Source of the DNA: Xanthostigma xanthostigma
Taxonomy: Eukaryota > Arthropoda > Insecta > Raphidioptera > Raphidiidae
Length of the DNA stretch: 64,000 bases
Reading direction: 5' to 3'
Assembly (NCBI GenBank): GCA_963575645.1
Contig: OY754471.1
Span: forward strand, 48,858,820 to 48,922,819
Shown piece by piece: positions 11,501 to 27,600 of this stretch. The position numbers were made by a program, and so were the translations under genes. A model generated the notes under the pieces. That model was not told where the DNA came from, did not search any database, and saw nothing but the letters and a program-made list of their open reading frames with translations. Numbering within the stretch: the first letter of the stretch is position 1; each line of letters starts with the position of its first letter.

Positions 11501-14500
11501 TATTTTTGTTTTCCTGTCATTTTTTCATGCATAGACAACGATTTTGTGTTCAAGTGATCAATGTTAACAAAACTTATTATTTTTAAAGTAATTTTATTAG
11601 TTAATAATAATATTTACAACTGAAAAGTGTTTTAGATTGTGGAAAAACCTAAAGTGAGATTCTACACTTTTTTCTGGTAATCACAAAGTAAGAAATCTGT
11701 TTTTATTAATTTAATATTCCCTTCAGTAAATATAAAAACTATATAATCTATGCTTGAGTCTATACGACCTGGTTACGAGGCAACCCGTTTTACTCGCCAC
11801 CACCGTAGCTAATGTTCTACAGCCGGTTTTTATAGCCACACGCAGGACCCTCGCGCCCTATAGTGCAATGTGTGCGATGCACGCGGGCGGCACATCCAAG
11901 GGGCGGCAAATGGCCTAGTTGTGTTATGTTTTTTGTACTGTATAGAAAAAACATATAACTGATATTATATCAATTTTATTTGCATACTCAAGCCTGCGTG
12001 ACAAACTCTTACGAGTAGTTATTTATTTTTTAATGAAATTCGAATTCGAAATATTTCGCACGCAGTTTTCGATTCGATAGTTAGTTCACATCAGCGCGTA
12101 GACAGGGCGCCCCTATCGGGAGACTCCCGCGTATGTTTTTATCTTGAATTTTCCTGTCGATTCCTGCGAGAATGCGAGTGAAGTAAAGTATTTTTCAATC
12201 AACAAATACTTTTTACTTATTGATAAACTAATGATTATTTTGACTTAATGAATTTTCTCAGCTCAGCGGTGAAACTAAATTTTTCTCTCATTCATAAGTA
12301 CGACAGGAGAAAAACGCCGTGAAAAATCGCACGGAGTAAACTGTTTTTGTAGAGAACAGTTTACTCCGCGGTGTGATTTTTTTAGCGTGAAGAGAGAATT
12401 TTTGAAGTTCACTCTGTACGGAGTGAATTTTCAAAATTCACTGTTTAATGTGTTTCATTTTAAGTGAATATTTTTCAGAATCAAATTTAGCTCCATGTTT
12501 CAATGATTGTGTTTCGTTTTTGTGCTCGACTTTTTTAAAATCATTTTTGCTTAAAAGTTATTTCATCCCGCTTTTGTCCTGATTAAAAAATTGACTCGTT
12601 TAAAATTAATTATCTTATTAGTATTTTTACCTGTCCAAATCGTTTTGTAATGACAATGTGAAGTGAAGCACTGTTGCATTTCAGGAAAGTAATAAAAGAA
12701 AAAAACCTTTCGGGTGCACAATTTCGGCAACTTAAGAAAATTAGGCAAGAAGAAAAAAACAAAATGTCTGATTCTATGAAGAAGTATTTGCAAAAAGACA
12801 ACGAAACAAAGTTTCTATTAATTGCACTTACAGTATTAGTTATTTAGGATTTTTAACGTTTTTCAATTTGACATATCGTCTAGTGAGTTTATCCCCAATA
12901 AGGGGCGTCAATTATGAACCCGCACGCGGGCGGCGTGAGGCCTTAAGAGGGCCCTGGCCACACGTCCGTTATATTATTAATTTCATGAATCAATTTTACT
13001 CTACCGTGCCAAAAGAAGTTTTACTTCAAAGAAATTTTTGCCTCCTATTATTACGTCAGCATTAATAAAAACAAAATTTGAAAATAAAACGAAGACGTGT
13101 TTTCGAAAAAAAATCCTGTTACGTCACGTAACCATGAAGCACAAGCGATTCGGCAATGACCGCTCTGACGTCACGATATCATATTATTATGTTCAAGAAG
13201 CGCATTATTATAAACTTTGTGACGTCACTACGACACGCCATAAAAACTATTCTATAGCGTAAGTCGGACCAAGCAAGACACATTTACAAAATTTCATTAA
13301 AATCGATTCTGTTGTTTCGGAGATTAGCGCTGACGAACATTGCGACACGAGATTTTTATATCTATACTAATATATAAAGCTGACGAGTTTGTTTGTTTGG
13401 TTGAACGCGCTAATCTCAGAAACTACTAGATCGAATTGAAAAAAAAAAAAAATTTATTGGATAGTCCATTTATCGAGGAAGGCTATAGGCTATATAATAT
13501 CACGCTACGACCAATAGGAGCGGAGCATCAATGAAAAATGTATGTCCGTCCGACAAAAACTTTTGAACGGTAAGTCCGATCATCATGAAATTTGGACACA
13601 ATAATCATCTCGGTAAACGAAGATGAATGTGCCTACTCATCCCCCCCCATTCGTTACTTTGCACCCGGGTGAAACCGGGCGGGACCGCTAGTGAATTACA
13701 AAGATGTGGATACGGGTCGGCTCCGCACGGACTACACTTTTTGATCATTCTGTACGTCCGTGACTACTTGGTGACCCTTAACACAAACGACTTTTTATAA
13801 AAACAACATAAAAATTTACTACTACTTTTTGCTATCGGCATATTAAATTTAAAAGAGAAAAACTGCCGATGCAAAAAAATAGCTATAAACGATCGTTTAA
13901 TAAAAATGACTGACGTAATAAGTAATATTATAATTTTCAGTGTAAATAGGTAATAAACCGTTGAGGCTCTTACATTTAAAAAATAAAAAATTGAAAAACA
14001 GTGGTGGATCACCAACAGGCATAATTAGCGGGTATGTCACGGTATTTTTTATTTTCACGCAGTTGTTAATGAACATATATTATAGTACGCGCCACGAATC
14101 TAAAAGGCTCGGAAGTGAGATGCGAATGCAGGCTTGCACTTGTATACAGTCTGTTGAAAAACTGCAAACTCGCAACTCAACAAAACTAAATTCGCAATAA
14201 CAACTTGACAATAGCGTACTCGACTGTACTTTAAAGCAGGAAAGCGACAAGTGACAAAAGCAACGAGCCGATCACGGCCAATCACCGACGAGCGCACGTT
14301 CCGTGCAGGTAGCTGGGATGTGGTGGGAGTATCAACGGCTCTAAAATGTGCCTTTGCGACGCTGTTTGTGATTAGCTTCAGAACCTTTTAGATCAGTGGC
14401 GCGTACTATAACGACAAAATAATGTCGGATTGTTATTATTTCGTCATTTATTATTGAATGTATCTGAGAGACATTTTTATAGATGCAGGTTGAAATCTTA

Positions 14501-15603
14501 TCTATAATACCAAATCGTCACTGAATGTTCCTAGAAGTATTGGAGTCGAAGTATAAATTGCTTTTCGAAAATAAAAACTTTTTAACAAAAAAATTAAACC
14601 GCCGAAAAACTGAAAAGCAAAAAATAATAAATCTTTTTATTTAACTAAGTTCTATCTAAGTAGTTGAACGTATATGTAACAGTCTAGTATATCTAAGTAA
14701 TTTTGAGTCGGCGTCAACAATCCTTCGCCGGAAATCTCTGAGCGTTCACGAAGTTAATGTCATCGACAGAGCAACCCGAACGGGCACACACTGAGGGCAC
14801 ACGTCTTTGCGAGTGGTCGTGTGGAGAGCGCATGTTTGGAATGTTAATGTTTATCGCTGGAGATTTCACGTATCATTGTTAATTTGATTTGGTTATTTCT
14901 TTTAGTGATCTTTGTTCATTGGTTGTTTGACGCCGACTCAAAATTACTTAGATATACTAGACTGTCACATATACGTTCAACTACTTAGATAGAACTTAGT
15001 TAAATAAAAAGATTTATTATTTTTTGCTTTTCAGTTTTTCGGCGGTTTAATTTTTTTGTTAAAAAGTTTTTATTTTATAATTTTTTGTGGCTATATAATT
15101 TATAATTGTAATACACAACTCAGCATGAAAATCTGTGTATTTTCCCACCCTTAGGGTAGGATTTTTTTTCCAAATGTATATGAGACCAACTTTGGGGTAT
15201 ACCCTTTCCAATAAAAAAAAAAGAATTATCAAAATTGGACTACCCTGTAAAAAGTTATGTGTGGTGATACATTACAATCAGTGAGGGAACAATCAATCAT
15301 CCCCTGTTTTCCTACCCTTAGGGTTGGAAATTTTTACCAAATTTATATGGGACCAACTTCAGGGTATGCCCTTTCAAACAAAAAAATAATTATCAAAATT
15401 GGACTACTCTGTAAAAAGTTATGTGTGATCATACATTACAATCAGTGAGTGAACAATCAATCATCCCCTGTTTTCCTACCCTTAGGGTTGGAATTTTTTT
15501 ACCAAATTTATATGGGACCAACTTCGGGGTATACCCTTTCAAACAAAAAAATATTTATCAAAATCGGACTACTCTGTAAAAAGTTATGCGTGGTCATACA
15601 TAA

Positions 15604-15639
<36 letters not shown>

Positions 15640-18600
15640 CGCGTCGACTTGAGAACCTCCTCCGTTTTTGTTTTTCGTCGGTTAATAACTCACTTATGCA
15701 TAAAAATGCGTCATTTACGTGTTAATGTTTTTATTCTTGTTTTTTGCGGACATTATTTTATTTTAAAAACAGACAAATTTATGCGCAATCATAAAAAAAT
15801 TATCGTTTCTTCAGTTTAGTTTTATACAAACACATTTTCTTAACATCATGCGGTGACATCATTGACCTCACGGCACTTAAATGCAATAAAATTAATAATC
15901 GTAAAAAACAAACTGCATCACATTATAGTAAAACAAAACGGCAATAAAAATAGTTGATTAGCTTCTTCAGCGCACAATATCATAAGTCATAACGAAGACC
16001 TAGGAACAGCCCCGGATCTATGATTTTTTCGAACCGGGGCGGAAACTTGATAATGGCCCCCCCTCTCTCCAGCATTTAAATTACTTTAAAAAAAACTCAG
16101 GAATATATAATGGTTGGCATTTTTTGTGAGCGGGAAACCATCAGAAAACAAGCAGATCGAGTAAATCGAAAAAATAACAGATTGGGTATGATTTTCAACA
16201 TCCGGGACTGCCTAGGAACCATGAATAATACTTATCTTAAGAACCTAAAATTACCGTGTTTTGTAACACGTTACTTGAAAGGTAAAACGGTACGCGATCG
16301 GATATTTGGCATCAGGTAATCATAAAAAATGTAAGACGAGAAGTTTTGGTTCAATAATCAAAAATTGGTATTAGGCGATCAGAAACGTGCGGTTATAAAT
16401 AGACAGAGTCAGTTTCTTAGTTTCATCCTGAACGAAATTCATCATTCGATCTTTCGGTCCGGCTTCGCCCGAATTTGTAAACTGTCACCGTTTTTCCGTC
16501 GACTTACGTTGCAAAATCGGTCTCCACGAAAAGCGCTTTAATTTTAACGCGATAATATATAACCTATATCCATCCAGAAGGTATGTTCAAAATAGTGGTG
16601 AAAGAATTTTTCAAATCGAATGAGTAGTTTCGGAGATTATACACAAACTCACAAAATTCGCACTCTCTCTGCATATATAGACTTGTTTTAGGGTGAAATT
16701 ATAAAACTCATCTCCACCTCTTTAAACTTCTGATCACTTCATACATATTTTTATTTTTGATAGATTTTATATTTCCAAACGTCACGTTCATCTGTTTCAC
16801 GCAAATATTTCTAAATCCACTGTTTACAGGGTATTAATTCTTATGTAAAATATGTTTCTGGGTCAAGTTTATAACACTCACGATAATCATTTAGGTGTTC
16901 CCTTAGAATAAATTAATGTACCGAGCATTGTAAGGCTGCCATTGTTATTGAACAGCGTTGTCAGAACGATAATAATTATTGCATTCTTACATATTATATC
17001 AATTGTGTGTACATAGATATGCCTACACAGATTTCCACCATTGCCAACCAGTAAGAAAATAAATAATTAATTCATAGATATAATATTGAAACAATGCAAA
17101 GATAATAGAGCTGGAAAATATGGAACGTAATAATTGTTGCTCTAACTTTAGTTTGTTCAATGTTCTAATTCTACTCGAATTTTTAACACTAAGTTCTATA
17201 ATCTATATAAATATATTAGTGACCCGGTCCGGCTTCGCTCGAATTTGTAGATTGTCGCCGTTTTTTCGTCGATTTACGTTGCAAAATTGGCCTCCATGAA
17301 AAGCGCTTGACATTAAAATAGGGATGGCAAGCTATCCTTAAAAGATAGACATATGCCATCGCGGACTTTTCTGGAACAATTCCACTATACATTGTTTTGG
17401 TATATCTCAAAGGGATTAGGCAGTGTTTTCGAAAATTTCTTCCGACATCTTTCAACCAATTTACACAAAACATTAATGAATTATGCACATAAACCTTTCT
17501 CTTGAATCACTCCGCCCATTGATGAAAACCGTATGAAAATCCGATCGGTAGTTTTTGAGTTTATCGCGTTCAGACAGACAGACAGACGCGGCGGGGGGAC
17601 TTTGTTTTATCATATGATACAGTTAAGGCCGCGTTTCAGTTAATTTAAACCTAAAGATGATAGATCTTGGATTAACTTATGAAATAGGTCGATTCATAAC
17701 GTGCAAACTATATATTGCAAAGACACTATAAAAAGTGAAAAATAATTTAATTTTTCAAACGTATATATAAATAGTGTTATCGTGTCCCTTCTCGTTGGTG
17801 ATGTTTTGGCTCTCTTTCTAATAATAAAATTGTTTTTTAAAATTTCCAACCAAACAGCTCTTAGAGGGTTCTTTATTCGCGTACAACTAGAGTCGAAACT
17901 AGGACACTCCTCCACTGGCGCATTCCTGGCGATTGTTTAATCGAAAAAAAAGCTTCTTGTTCGATATTTGTATATTTAAGCTCTCGCGGCCGTGACATTC
18001 CCCACTTCTGTGTCCGGCTGCAAGAGAGTTCACTTGTCTTGTCGAGACAGTAAACACGCGAAGCGTTTTAATTTTAGTTGTACACAAGCAAACTCGGAGG
18101 ACACGTGTACATAACAATTTAAAAACAGAATACGAATACATAAAGGCCACTTGACATATAGCATAACTTTAATAATCAAATCAGGCCACAACAATATTAT
18201 TTCTGTGTTCTGGTACAAGGCGACGAAAATATTAAATAAACAATAAAACAGCGCGCCGTTCTAGTTTTTCTGGATTTTCAATTAGTTTTGCAGTCGCTAA
18301 AAATCAATCGGAATTTGACGCCGGAACAAAACGCTGTACAGTAATTGTTTTTAACGTGTTTTGAAATAGTTCAAACGCAAAAGTGATATAATAATAATAT
18401 TTACAGTTTCATTGATTAAATTAGTTATTGATGTTTATAAACGCATTAATTTCAAACGTAAATATTCTTTACCAGTCCGGGTTTTTGTAACTTGAGATAT
18501 ACAGTTATCGGTACAAAATACGAATTCAGTTATCAAACAAATAAAACAAGTGAAAACGATGCGATAAAAAACAATAGTACGCGTTGAACTGTTACACGAA

Positions 18601-21600
18601 AAGAGTGTTTTTTGTTGTGTTTATTAATTAAATACAATTAAATTAAGGTAATTAAAAATTATATATTAATAAGTTCTCTCACTGCAAATTTAGTAACGTT
18701 TATCACGCGAATTTTTGGTTAGTATTTAGATGTTTATATTTGATTGAAAATCCAATTGATACTTTTATTGGTTCTCGGATTAGAACCTGGCAGCCGAGGG
18801 CTTGTAATAGAGCGGCGCTGGAAATGCCATATTATAAACAATTGCAGCGTCACGAGCAAGTTGTCTGAATTCATTCATGAATACGAAAAACAATACTTTT
18901 TTTGGGAACCCGAGCTCCTACCAGTCGGTTTGTGTATGCCGACTGACACATTCTCTAATACGTACACATAAACGCTGATGACCTCAGCTGTTGAGGGTCT
19001 ATATAATCTACAATCGATCTATCTAGAGAGATATATTGTGACAGTAAATAAAAGCATTGCATTTTACGATACAAATACGTTGTATCGTATACAATACTGA
19101 CGCTTGAAGACATACAAATTAAAAATTGATAAACGTTTTTTTCGAAAGTTCAAATTTTCATTGACTTCCGATTTAAAACTATTTATTTCATTTAAGGATG
19201 TGTATAAGGTCAAATTGTGTAGTACATCTAATTAAATTTTCAAAATCATAAATATATAAAAATTTTCATTTGCGAAGACTTTGTGTTAATTTTAATAATT
19301 TTTTATGGTAGATTTTCCAAAAATTTTCCTATAATTAAATATTATGAACAAATATTTAACATTTAATTTGACTACTGTGACTTTAGTCAAAAACAATCAG
19401 GCAACATGGCTGTCCACGTGGTCTTCTGACACTTGGAAACATAACGTGGAGATAGAATTTCTGACCTCAAAAAATTGAAGCTATGGATACTATAAAAATA
19501 ATAATAAATAAAAATGTCAAATCAAAATTCAAAGAAAGTTTTTTTATTATGAATTATTATCAAGCAATCAAAGTGGTGATTAAGAAATCAATTATCATTA
19601 CGCAAAGTAATAAACTGATACATAAAGTCTGCAGTAATTAAAGTTTACTTTTGGCAGATTTTTGTTAAAGCAAAGTTTTTTCAAATTAATTGCAGATAAT
19701 CTGTACGAACATTTTAGTTTTCCAAACAAAAATAAATATCTCAAATCTTTTACATACTTTTGTTACATTACAGCGTTTATCCGACATATAAACGCATTTT
19801 GTGTTCTAAATGCACATAAATCTCAAAAATGACAGGTCCAGAATAAATTGACAGTTGGTTCACGTGATATGACATTTCATAAATGCGATTTTTATTATCG
19901 ACATGCAGGAACGCGACGTTGCCTCATTGTCTCATTACATCCGCCATTAATTAAGATTAAGATTCGGAGAATTGATTTCATCACTTTCAAAATAAAATAT
20001 TTCCGTGAAATTGCCGGTAACCCCACGTTTTTTTGGGCTTGAAAAATCGCAAATTGTACAAAGAAACTGATAATAAGTTTTTGAATCATAAATCATTGAA
20101 ATAAAATGATAAATGTTATAATCTTCTCAAAATTTTTAACACTTCCGGTAGAAATAACATTGAGTAAATGGTGATTTTAAAATGAATTTTTTCATAAAAA
20201 ACGTCGGTAAGGTATCTATTTTTTGGTTTTAATCGATGCAGGAGGTCTAATTCTATAACATATTTTAAATTTAGGCAAAAATCTTCGAATTCAAAAATGT
20301 TATATACATCCTTAAACTGTTCTTTTTTAAAATCCAGAATTCACAAAAATCAAGTTGGCTCATACACCTAGTAAAGAACTTCCTACCAACAGTTCGTGAC
20401 TGATTAATACCTATGTTCTTGTAATAAAAACTATATAGACAGCACATAATATCATGCAAATTACTATTCTGAATAAATAAGCGCAGATATTTTTTTCTCT
20501 CAAGAATCTTATTGAAAATTCTCGTCAAAATAGATTTTGCGGTCAATAATAATTAATATGTGAATTTTAATATTTTTATTACCTAAATTTGTCGCATTAT
20601 AGTCAAATACGCAAAAAAAAAATACCCTATCTTACTGCCGTTTTTATTCAAAATGTTGCTAAATCGCGCGTTTTCGATACAAAAAGTAGGTAGCTATCGT
20701 AAACACACGGCCCACGGGTTGGCGCCGCGTCGCCTCGAATTGTTTAGTATTGCATTACGACTATTTTTAGATTAAAAAAGATTCCAAAAATAAAAAATAG
20801 ATGTATTTTTAAAAAGGTACAGGTCGAATTTATTGATCTTTGTAACTATAAGATACAGTCCGCTAGTGCTACGCACATATATCACAAATATCAGTAATTT
20901 TATCAAACTGTAAAGTACGATATGCATATTTATTTGAACCTTGACGCGATCACAAAAAGAAGGATCATCAGATTTATGATGTCATTAAAATGATTTAATG
21001 ACTTAATTGTACTTTGAAGATTAAATTAAGTAGGTACATATTACATTGTTATTACTATATTGTTCAAATATACTAGTCTTTACCAGCGACTAATGCTCGT
21101 TTTTTTATACTTGTTACGCAAAGATTGATCTAAAACAATTCTTTTCCGATTGGGCTTTGTTTTGGAGATATCGATGTACAGTTTTATTTCATGTGAACTA
21201 TACCTATATATTTTATAATCTTTTTGCAAATTGACGATTGTCAGATTGTAGGTAACACTAATCTATCAACCTATCTATCTAAACTACAAAAGTGTTAATT
21301 TTTAATTTTATCATTACGTATATTCTTTAAATGAATCACAAACAACAATCCACGCAAACTGCAAAGTACGTGTACGTGACGTTATCTTACCATTGTAATT
21401 TATATAAACATAAGTAGTAATATTGATGCATTATTCATATTGTTCAATGAAATAAGTTCATCTATGATTAACGTTATATTGTCTTTTTAACTTACTTGCG
21501 ACATCACAGTCATTGCGTCTGTTTTGAGCGAAATCTTATCTTGCCTGATCGCCGATAACTTCACCTCACGTCCTTGAACCCTTTCCCGGTTGACCACGAA

Positions 21601-24600
21601 TCTCTACTTTGGAGTTAGGCGGACCATTTACGAGACGAAAGTGAGCGGTAAACACGTGCGGTTAGTGGCGTATAAATATAATCAGAAAAAAGTTTGTCTT
21701 TGGAAAAATTGTATACTTTAAACATTTTTATTTCCCAAAAACAAACAGTTTTCATTATTAACGAGTTAGGTTATTATCATTGTAATAGGGAGTTAGTTTA
21801 CGATACTGCGGCAAGTGCAGGGCAGTTGATATCTCACGTACACACTACTACTATATCACATCTCATATAGCTGCGTCGACCTGGGCTCAGGGAATACCGG
21901 GACTTTTCCCGGTGGGCCCGTCCAGTCCGGTCTGAACTTTTTTCTTCTTAGTCACACGGTCTCGTAGAGGCGTTTGGCAATTTTCCCGATCATTTTTTAG
22001 GTCTCAGACCGACCCTGTCTCATATATATTTTGATAAAACACGCGATTCAAATGGTTAGTAGCTCCGAACCAAGAAAGGGTTAATCAACATATATATATA
22101 TATAAATACACAATAATCGATTCATAAAATCGGACGATATTTATCTATACTTAGTTGATAAATACAGCGAATTAATAGACATATGATATAAATAACATAT
22201 TTATATAGCAACGGCGTGTTGCCTGTATTTTTTTTCGTATGCGTGTTTTTTTTCTAATTTTTCGGGTATTTTGTAATTTTTATAATCAGACGGGATAACG
22301 CGTTTCCAAAATTTTTATTTTCACCCGGCTCTGCTGGAGTTCAAATAATTGCAATAAAATCGACGTTCACGCGAACGAAACCGCGGCTTAAAAATTAGCG
22401 ACAAAAATAATTTCAAAATTTGAGAAAGGTGAGTACCTAATCAATTTCACAATTGTAGCACTTAAAACGGACGGACAGACACTGTCTTTGCTAGTCAAGT
22501 CTTTCGGTTCTAGAGTTCATTCGAACTGGATTAATCACAATTGCTAGTTGTGGTCAGAATTCTGTGTTTATCATATTGGAAAAAGACCGTTGCATTATTG
22601 CATAACATGAAAATACGAACCGTAAAATACTGAACACATTTTTAAGCAGATAAGAAAAGTATCTGGTTGCTATCATATTAGGGGGCCGCGAAGCTATCAA
22701 TAAAGATACAGAGCCGGGCTTTCAATACAAACATAATAGATCTTTTTGACGTTTTTTACTATTATTACCGTCCAATTATCACTCGACTTTCAGCATCACA
22801 ATGTTATACTTTACGAAACCAAAACACTCTTTCTTCCATTGTATTTTTGAGTATTTTTTTTAATAATTTCGGCATATATAATTCCCGAATACGCTCTATT
22901 GGGTACAACATTATTTTATCATATTTGTAACACTCTGAAATTAATGTATTTTATTCAACACGCGTGAGTAATATGCAATTTCGGGGCCCTGCTAAACGTG
23001 GGAGAAATAATATATTACTTCACTATAGTGTAATAATGAATTTTCTGGCGTGGGAGAAATAATGTATTACTTCACTAGTGTAATAATGAATTTTCTGGAC
23101 CAATAGAAACTCAGTAGCAAGCCCAAGCGCTAAATAATGAAAAAAACTGCAAGTAGCTTCTGGACCAATAGGAACGTGGTAGGCGGTATTGTATACTTAT
23201 ATGAAAACAGCATCGCAATTCAGCGAAATCATGGCAATCTTGTGTATACACTGACGGTGGTACGTCAATCAATGAAGTGATTTATTATTTTTCCCTCTTT
23301 TATCAGGGCCCCGATTACATATTACTCCTGCTAGTTGAATAAAGTATTATGTGCGACTATTGATCGAAGGAGAATATTCCACTCGCGTGTGTTTTACCGC
23401 ACTCGCTGCGCTCGTGCGGCAAATTTCACGCTCATGGAATCTTCTCCTTCTCTCACTAGTCGCACAATATACTATTAACTGATTTGAAACTTTAGTGTCC
23501 GTAATAGCATAATTGACTATAGAGAATATACCCTTAATTTTGATCCTATTTTTTTTTTTGGATATACAGGCCACAGGGTGTCCCACGACATGACTGCCAT
23601 AGCCTAGGACTGTGTTGCTGGGGTGATTTTAAGTCAAAAATGAACATATACCCGGAACGCATTCCTAACTGAGCTAGAAGCATTTAAATTTTAGATAAGT
23701 AGTAATAGGAATTCCCTACTAATTTAAAAACCATTTAAAAAGAAATCGCTTTATTAAAGTAGTTGCTCAATATGTCCACCCAGTTGCTGTATACATATAG
23801 TCTAGCTCTTCTTAGAATTGAAGTGGTAGCTCTAGCTCAGTTATAGGATAGCGTTCCGGGTATATGTTCATTAAACATTTTTTACTTGAAATCACCCCAG
23901 CAACACAGTCCCAGGCTATGGCAGTCATGTCGTTGGATACCCTGTATATGTAGAAGATCCGTTTTGGTTTCAACTCTTATGTATAAGCGTCTAAAGATGA
24001 AACCAATAGATTTTATTTGTCACGGAAAATTTATTCTCGAATAAAAAATCCTGCAGAAAGCGTTTATTTAACACCCTGTATAGAGTGAATGACAAAAAAT
24101 ACATTTATCAACTTATTTTATCTGAAGTGCGCAACAATATATGCGTATTTTCTAACCATATACTTTCCGTGGAAAATTAACCGAAACAATCAGTTTGATA
24201 AGTTATCTGATGCAATAAAATATTGATTGTAACGATAATAAGAATTAACAAGGCTGCTAGTTGATTTCATGACCATGTCAAAAACCTATATAAGTACTCT
24301 TTAAGGAAGACCCTGAACTACACCGACATTCATTTGTCCAAGTCAAAGGAAGCCACACCGAAAACCTTCATCAAGGTCGTTCAATGCAATTTTCTGTACT
24401 TTTTTTTGACAATTTAAATCGATAACAGTCGAGAAGCAGCTGTCCTCGCTTATAAACTGGCTCTATAAATGTTATAAATAAAAAAACTTGCCGCCGGGCT
24501 TCGGAGCCTTCTGGGTTGCCAGAAGTTGTTAAAACGGAACCGATGATGGCGAAAGTCATTTCGAGCCCGGTTTTCGTAGATAATATTTTGTCACTTAACC

Positions 24601-27600
24601 CTTCGTTTCTAGTACGCGACAGATGTGTAAATTACTAGAACAGGTCGTGTAAGAATTGGACTGCACGTGCGCCGCTTACCTGAAATAAGGTAGTCGAGTT
24701 TTAATCATCCGCTGATGATGATTATTTGTAAAATCACCAAAAGCAATATAGGATTATTTCGATACAGCACCAATTTATATTTTCAATATATTATTGATCT
24801 TTTAGCCGTTCTCGGATTAGAGAATCTTGTAACAGAAAAGCGCTTTATAAATGTTAGACTATTTTTATTTTATTTTTTTATTTATTTATTTATTTCCTCA
24901 ATAAAAAATATACAATTTATATGATATATTGTTACATATCCTGCCTAACTTGGGTGACCAGTGCTAGGGCAGGAGTCCAAAAATATTACTGCAGACGTGC
25001 TGATTTAATTTTTAATTTAATATTATACTCGTATATGAAAAATGGCGGATGCGACATTACATTTGGCCTAAACTTTGCCGACATGCCATATCCCAATACA
25101 TTTGAAATACATGAAAATTACTTTATACGATTTTATCTTTCATTCATTCATACACTGATTATGCAGATACGGTGGATTGCAGCTATGACACTCATTTTAT
25201 GCGTCCTCTTTAAAGACCAGCTATAGATGTAAACTATCTTAATTTTTTAGTCAAAAAAAAAACAAGAACAAAGCAAATCTGATATAATATATCTACTGTT
25301 TGTTACAATTTGCTGACAAGACTGTCAACGCAAGATAGCTAACTGTATCCAAAGAGTATAAAACTAAACGAACAAGTCACGAGAATAAAAACAGGTCCAG
25401 AGCACACCATTCACCTATTTTGCGTCCAAACGTAAAGATTTTTTTTCTGTCCCGATTATAGACATTTAAGATGGTTTTTTCAGCCCCGATTATCGAAGTA
25501 TTAGATTTAAAAAATACATTCTCTATTAAAAGAATTTCATGTATATAAAATAGTTAACCAGTCCGGGAATTCCGGTATTTAATGAACATGATTTTGTAAG
25601 ATGTACACAAAAAACTTGACATCAAATCAGAAAAATAACTGTTATGAAAAAAAAAAGATATTAAACATTTAGCATATTTTTACTAACTTTGAATATTTAT
25701 AATGTAATTAATAAAGTAAATATACTTGTTTTGAGATTTTATAATTTAGTAGTTTCAAATCGTAAAATAATTAAATACATTATAAAAGTTTTTTGCTCAA
25801 TCATTCTTAATTTTGTATGTAGCGAAGATGTGAGACCCGGATTAACACAATATATGCTACATTTTATCCCGAGGGATAAGATCTGTTTGCTTCTCCGGTC
25901 TAAAGGGAACAACCGATATGAAAGAAATGTTACATAGACAAAAACTCCATTTGGAGTATTATTAAACTCGAATAATGTGTTGGGCGAAACAATTACTATA
26001 AAGTACAAAGCGTTATGCTCAATTTTAAAATGTAATTAAACGATCGACTTTTGTTTTTTTCGTGTCGACGTTAATTTTCTACTTTGCAAATATCAAGTTA
26101 GTATATAAATACCGGGAATTTACATTAAACGTGTTTTTATTATAATAATATTGAAATGTTACCTAATTTCCGATTCAACAAAAACCGGCTTCTCATAAAA
26201 AAATGCAATGAATAAATGAAAGAATCTGGCCGATAATTAACACTCGTTTGTTTATAACAAAGGACACTCGGATCTGAAAAACACTGGAAGAAACAGAAAA
26301 CATGATATTTTAAAAACGACTTTTGATCGGATTCCATTAAAATTTGAATTATGTGTTGTTCTGCAGCGATCCTATACACACAGCAGAATTCTTTTTATAT
26401 TTTTATTGCAAACCGAGAGAAAACATTGAAAAAATTTGTCAGTGTCATAAATCAATTATGACGAGAGTAAATATATTTCTCATAAACTTTTTTTTCTAAT
26501 TAGCACTTTTATACAATGTAAACGTTTAAACAAATTATTTATTCACATATACATATAATTGAAGGTACATAATTACGACCGGTGTATAATAATAAATAAA
26601 TGAAATTTCCATTCAAATTACTTTTAAAAAACATCGTAAACCATTTATCTATATAGGTATTTTCTTGTTAATATGGGCGCCCGATGCGGGTGTAGCAGAG
26701 ACGGTGTCCGGCTTCGCTCGGAGCATAATAATATCAGTTACTCGGACTAGCATAAAGCAGAATAAACCGAGTTAATTTTATGACGCCAGTTGGAGAATTT
26801 TTGTGTGACGGACAGACGTTTTTTGGAGTTTAGTCCTTAAGAAACGATTTTGACTTATAAAGAAATTTTATGAGTAGTAAAATCAATTGGCAAGGCGTTA
26901 CGCTCCACCGCTTCAAGTGTGGCGTTACGCTCGTCCGCTTCAAAAGAGACAAACATATATATCTGTAAGATTTAAAGTGCGGAAGAATAAGATGGAATAC
27001 AAAAGAGACAGACATATAGGTAGGATTTAACGTGCGAAAGAATGAGATAGAATACATTACACAGCGTATCTAAGGAGTAAACTACAGTCGTGCGTCGAAG
27101 CTGACACACTCAGACTTTTTTATAGTTGAGATCTGTTCAAAAGTTATAGTTGATACTCACAGATATGAGCGGTTGCGGTAATCGGTGTATTTACCTTACC
27201 TGCCGTTTAATAATTAATTATTATTTTATGGAAATACCTTCTACGCTTTGATTACCTACAATTATTGTTAGTTTTTTTTCTTTTTTGTAAATCTGAATAA
27301 TATCTGTCCATCCGTAATTAGTTAATTGAAACTAATTTCGACTTCTTTGAACTCTATTCTACAAGAAAAATACGTTGAATCTGTATGACAATTGTCGATT
27401 TAAGGGTATACCGCAATTAAAGAAAAATATGAAAGTAATATTTTTTTCAAAAGAAAACATAAGCCGTATCTTTAGAAAAATATTAGAGTAAACAAAATTC
27501 GTCATTCATTGTTATTTGTTTATGTTATTTGTTGAGTGTTTTTAACAGTTTATTTGTTTTGATAATTTTCGGAAGATTTTAAAATGAGTTTTTCCCGTGT

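Larger units (their letters stand above)
15681..22949. other. Aqr intron 4, no gene seen
   Basis: Apart from the Helitron at 17216-17617 and its fragment at 16435-16690, this AT-rich stretch holds only short unsupported frames. A CCGGGACTTTTCCCGGTGGG stretch at 21897 resembles the tip of a hAT element, but no partner end or duplication could be placed. Confidence 0.7.

Noticed and set aside
15151-15490. CCCTTAGGG motifs as telomeric repeat
   Set aside because: They occur once per 165-bp unit, not as a short tandem telomere array, and insect telomeres use TTAGG.
18744-18971. 75-codon frame with a hydrophobic N terminus as a secreted peptide gene
   Set aside because: It begins with TTG rather than ATG, has no splice or poly-A context, and its GTTCTCGGATTAGA stretch recurs at 24808, pointing to a repeat.
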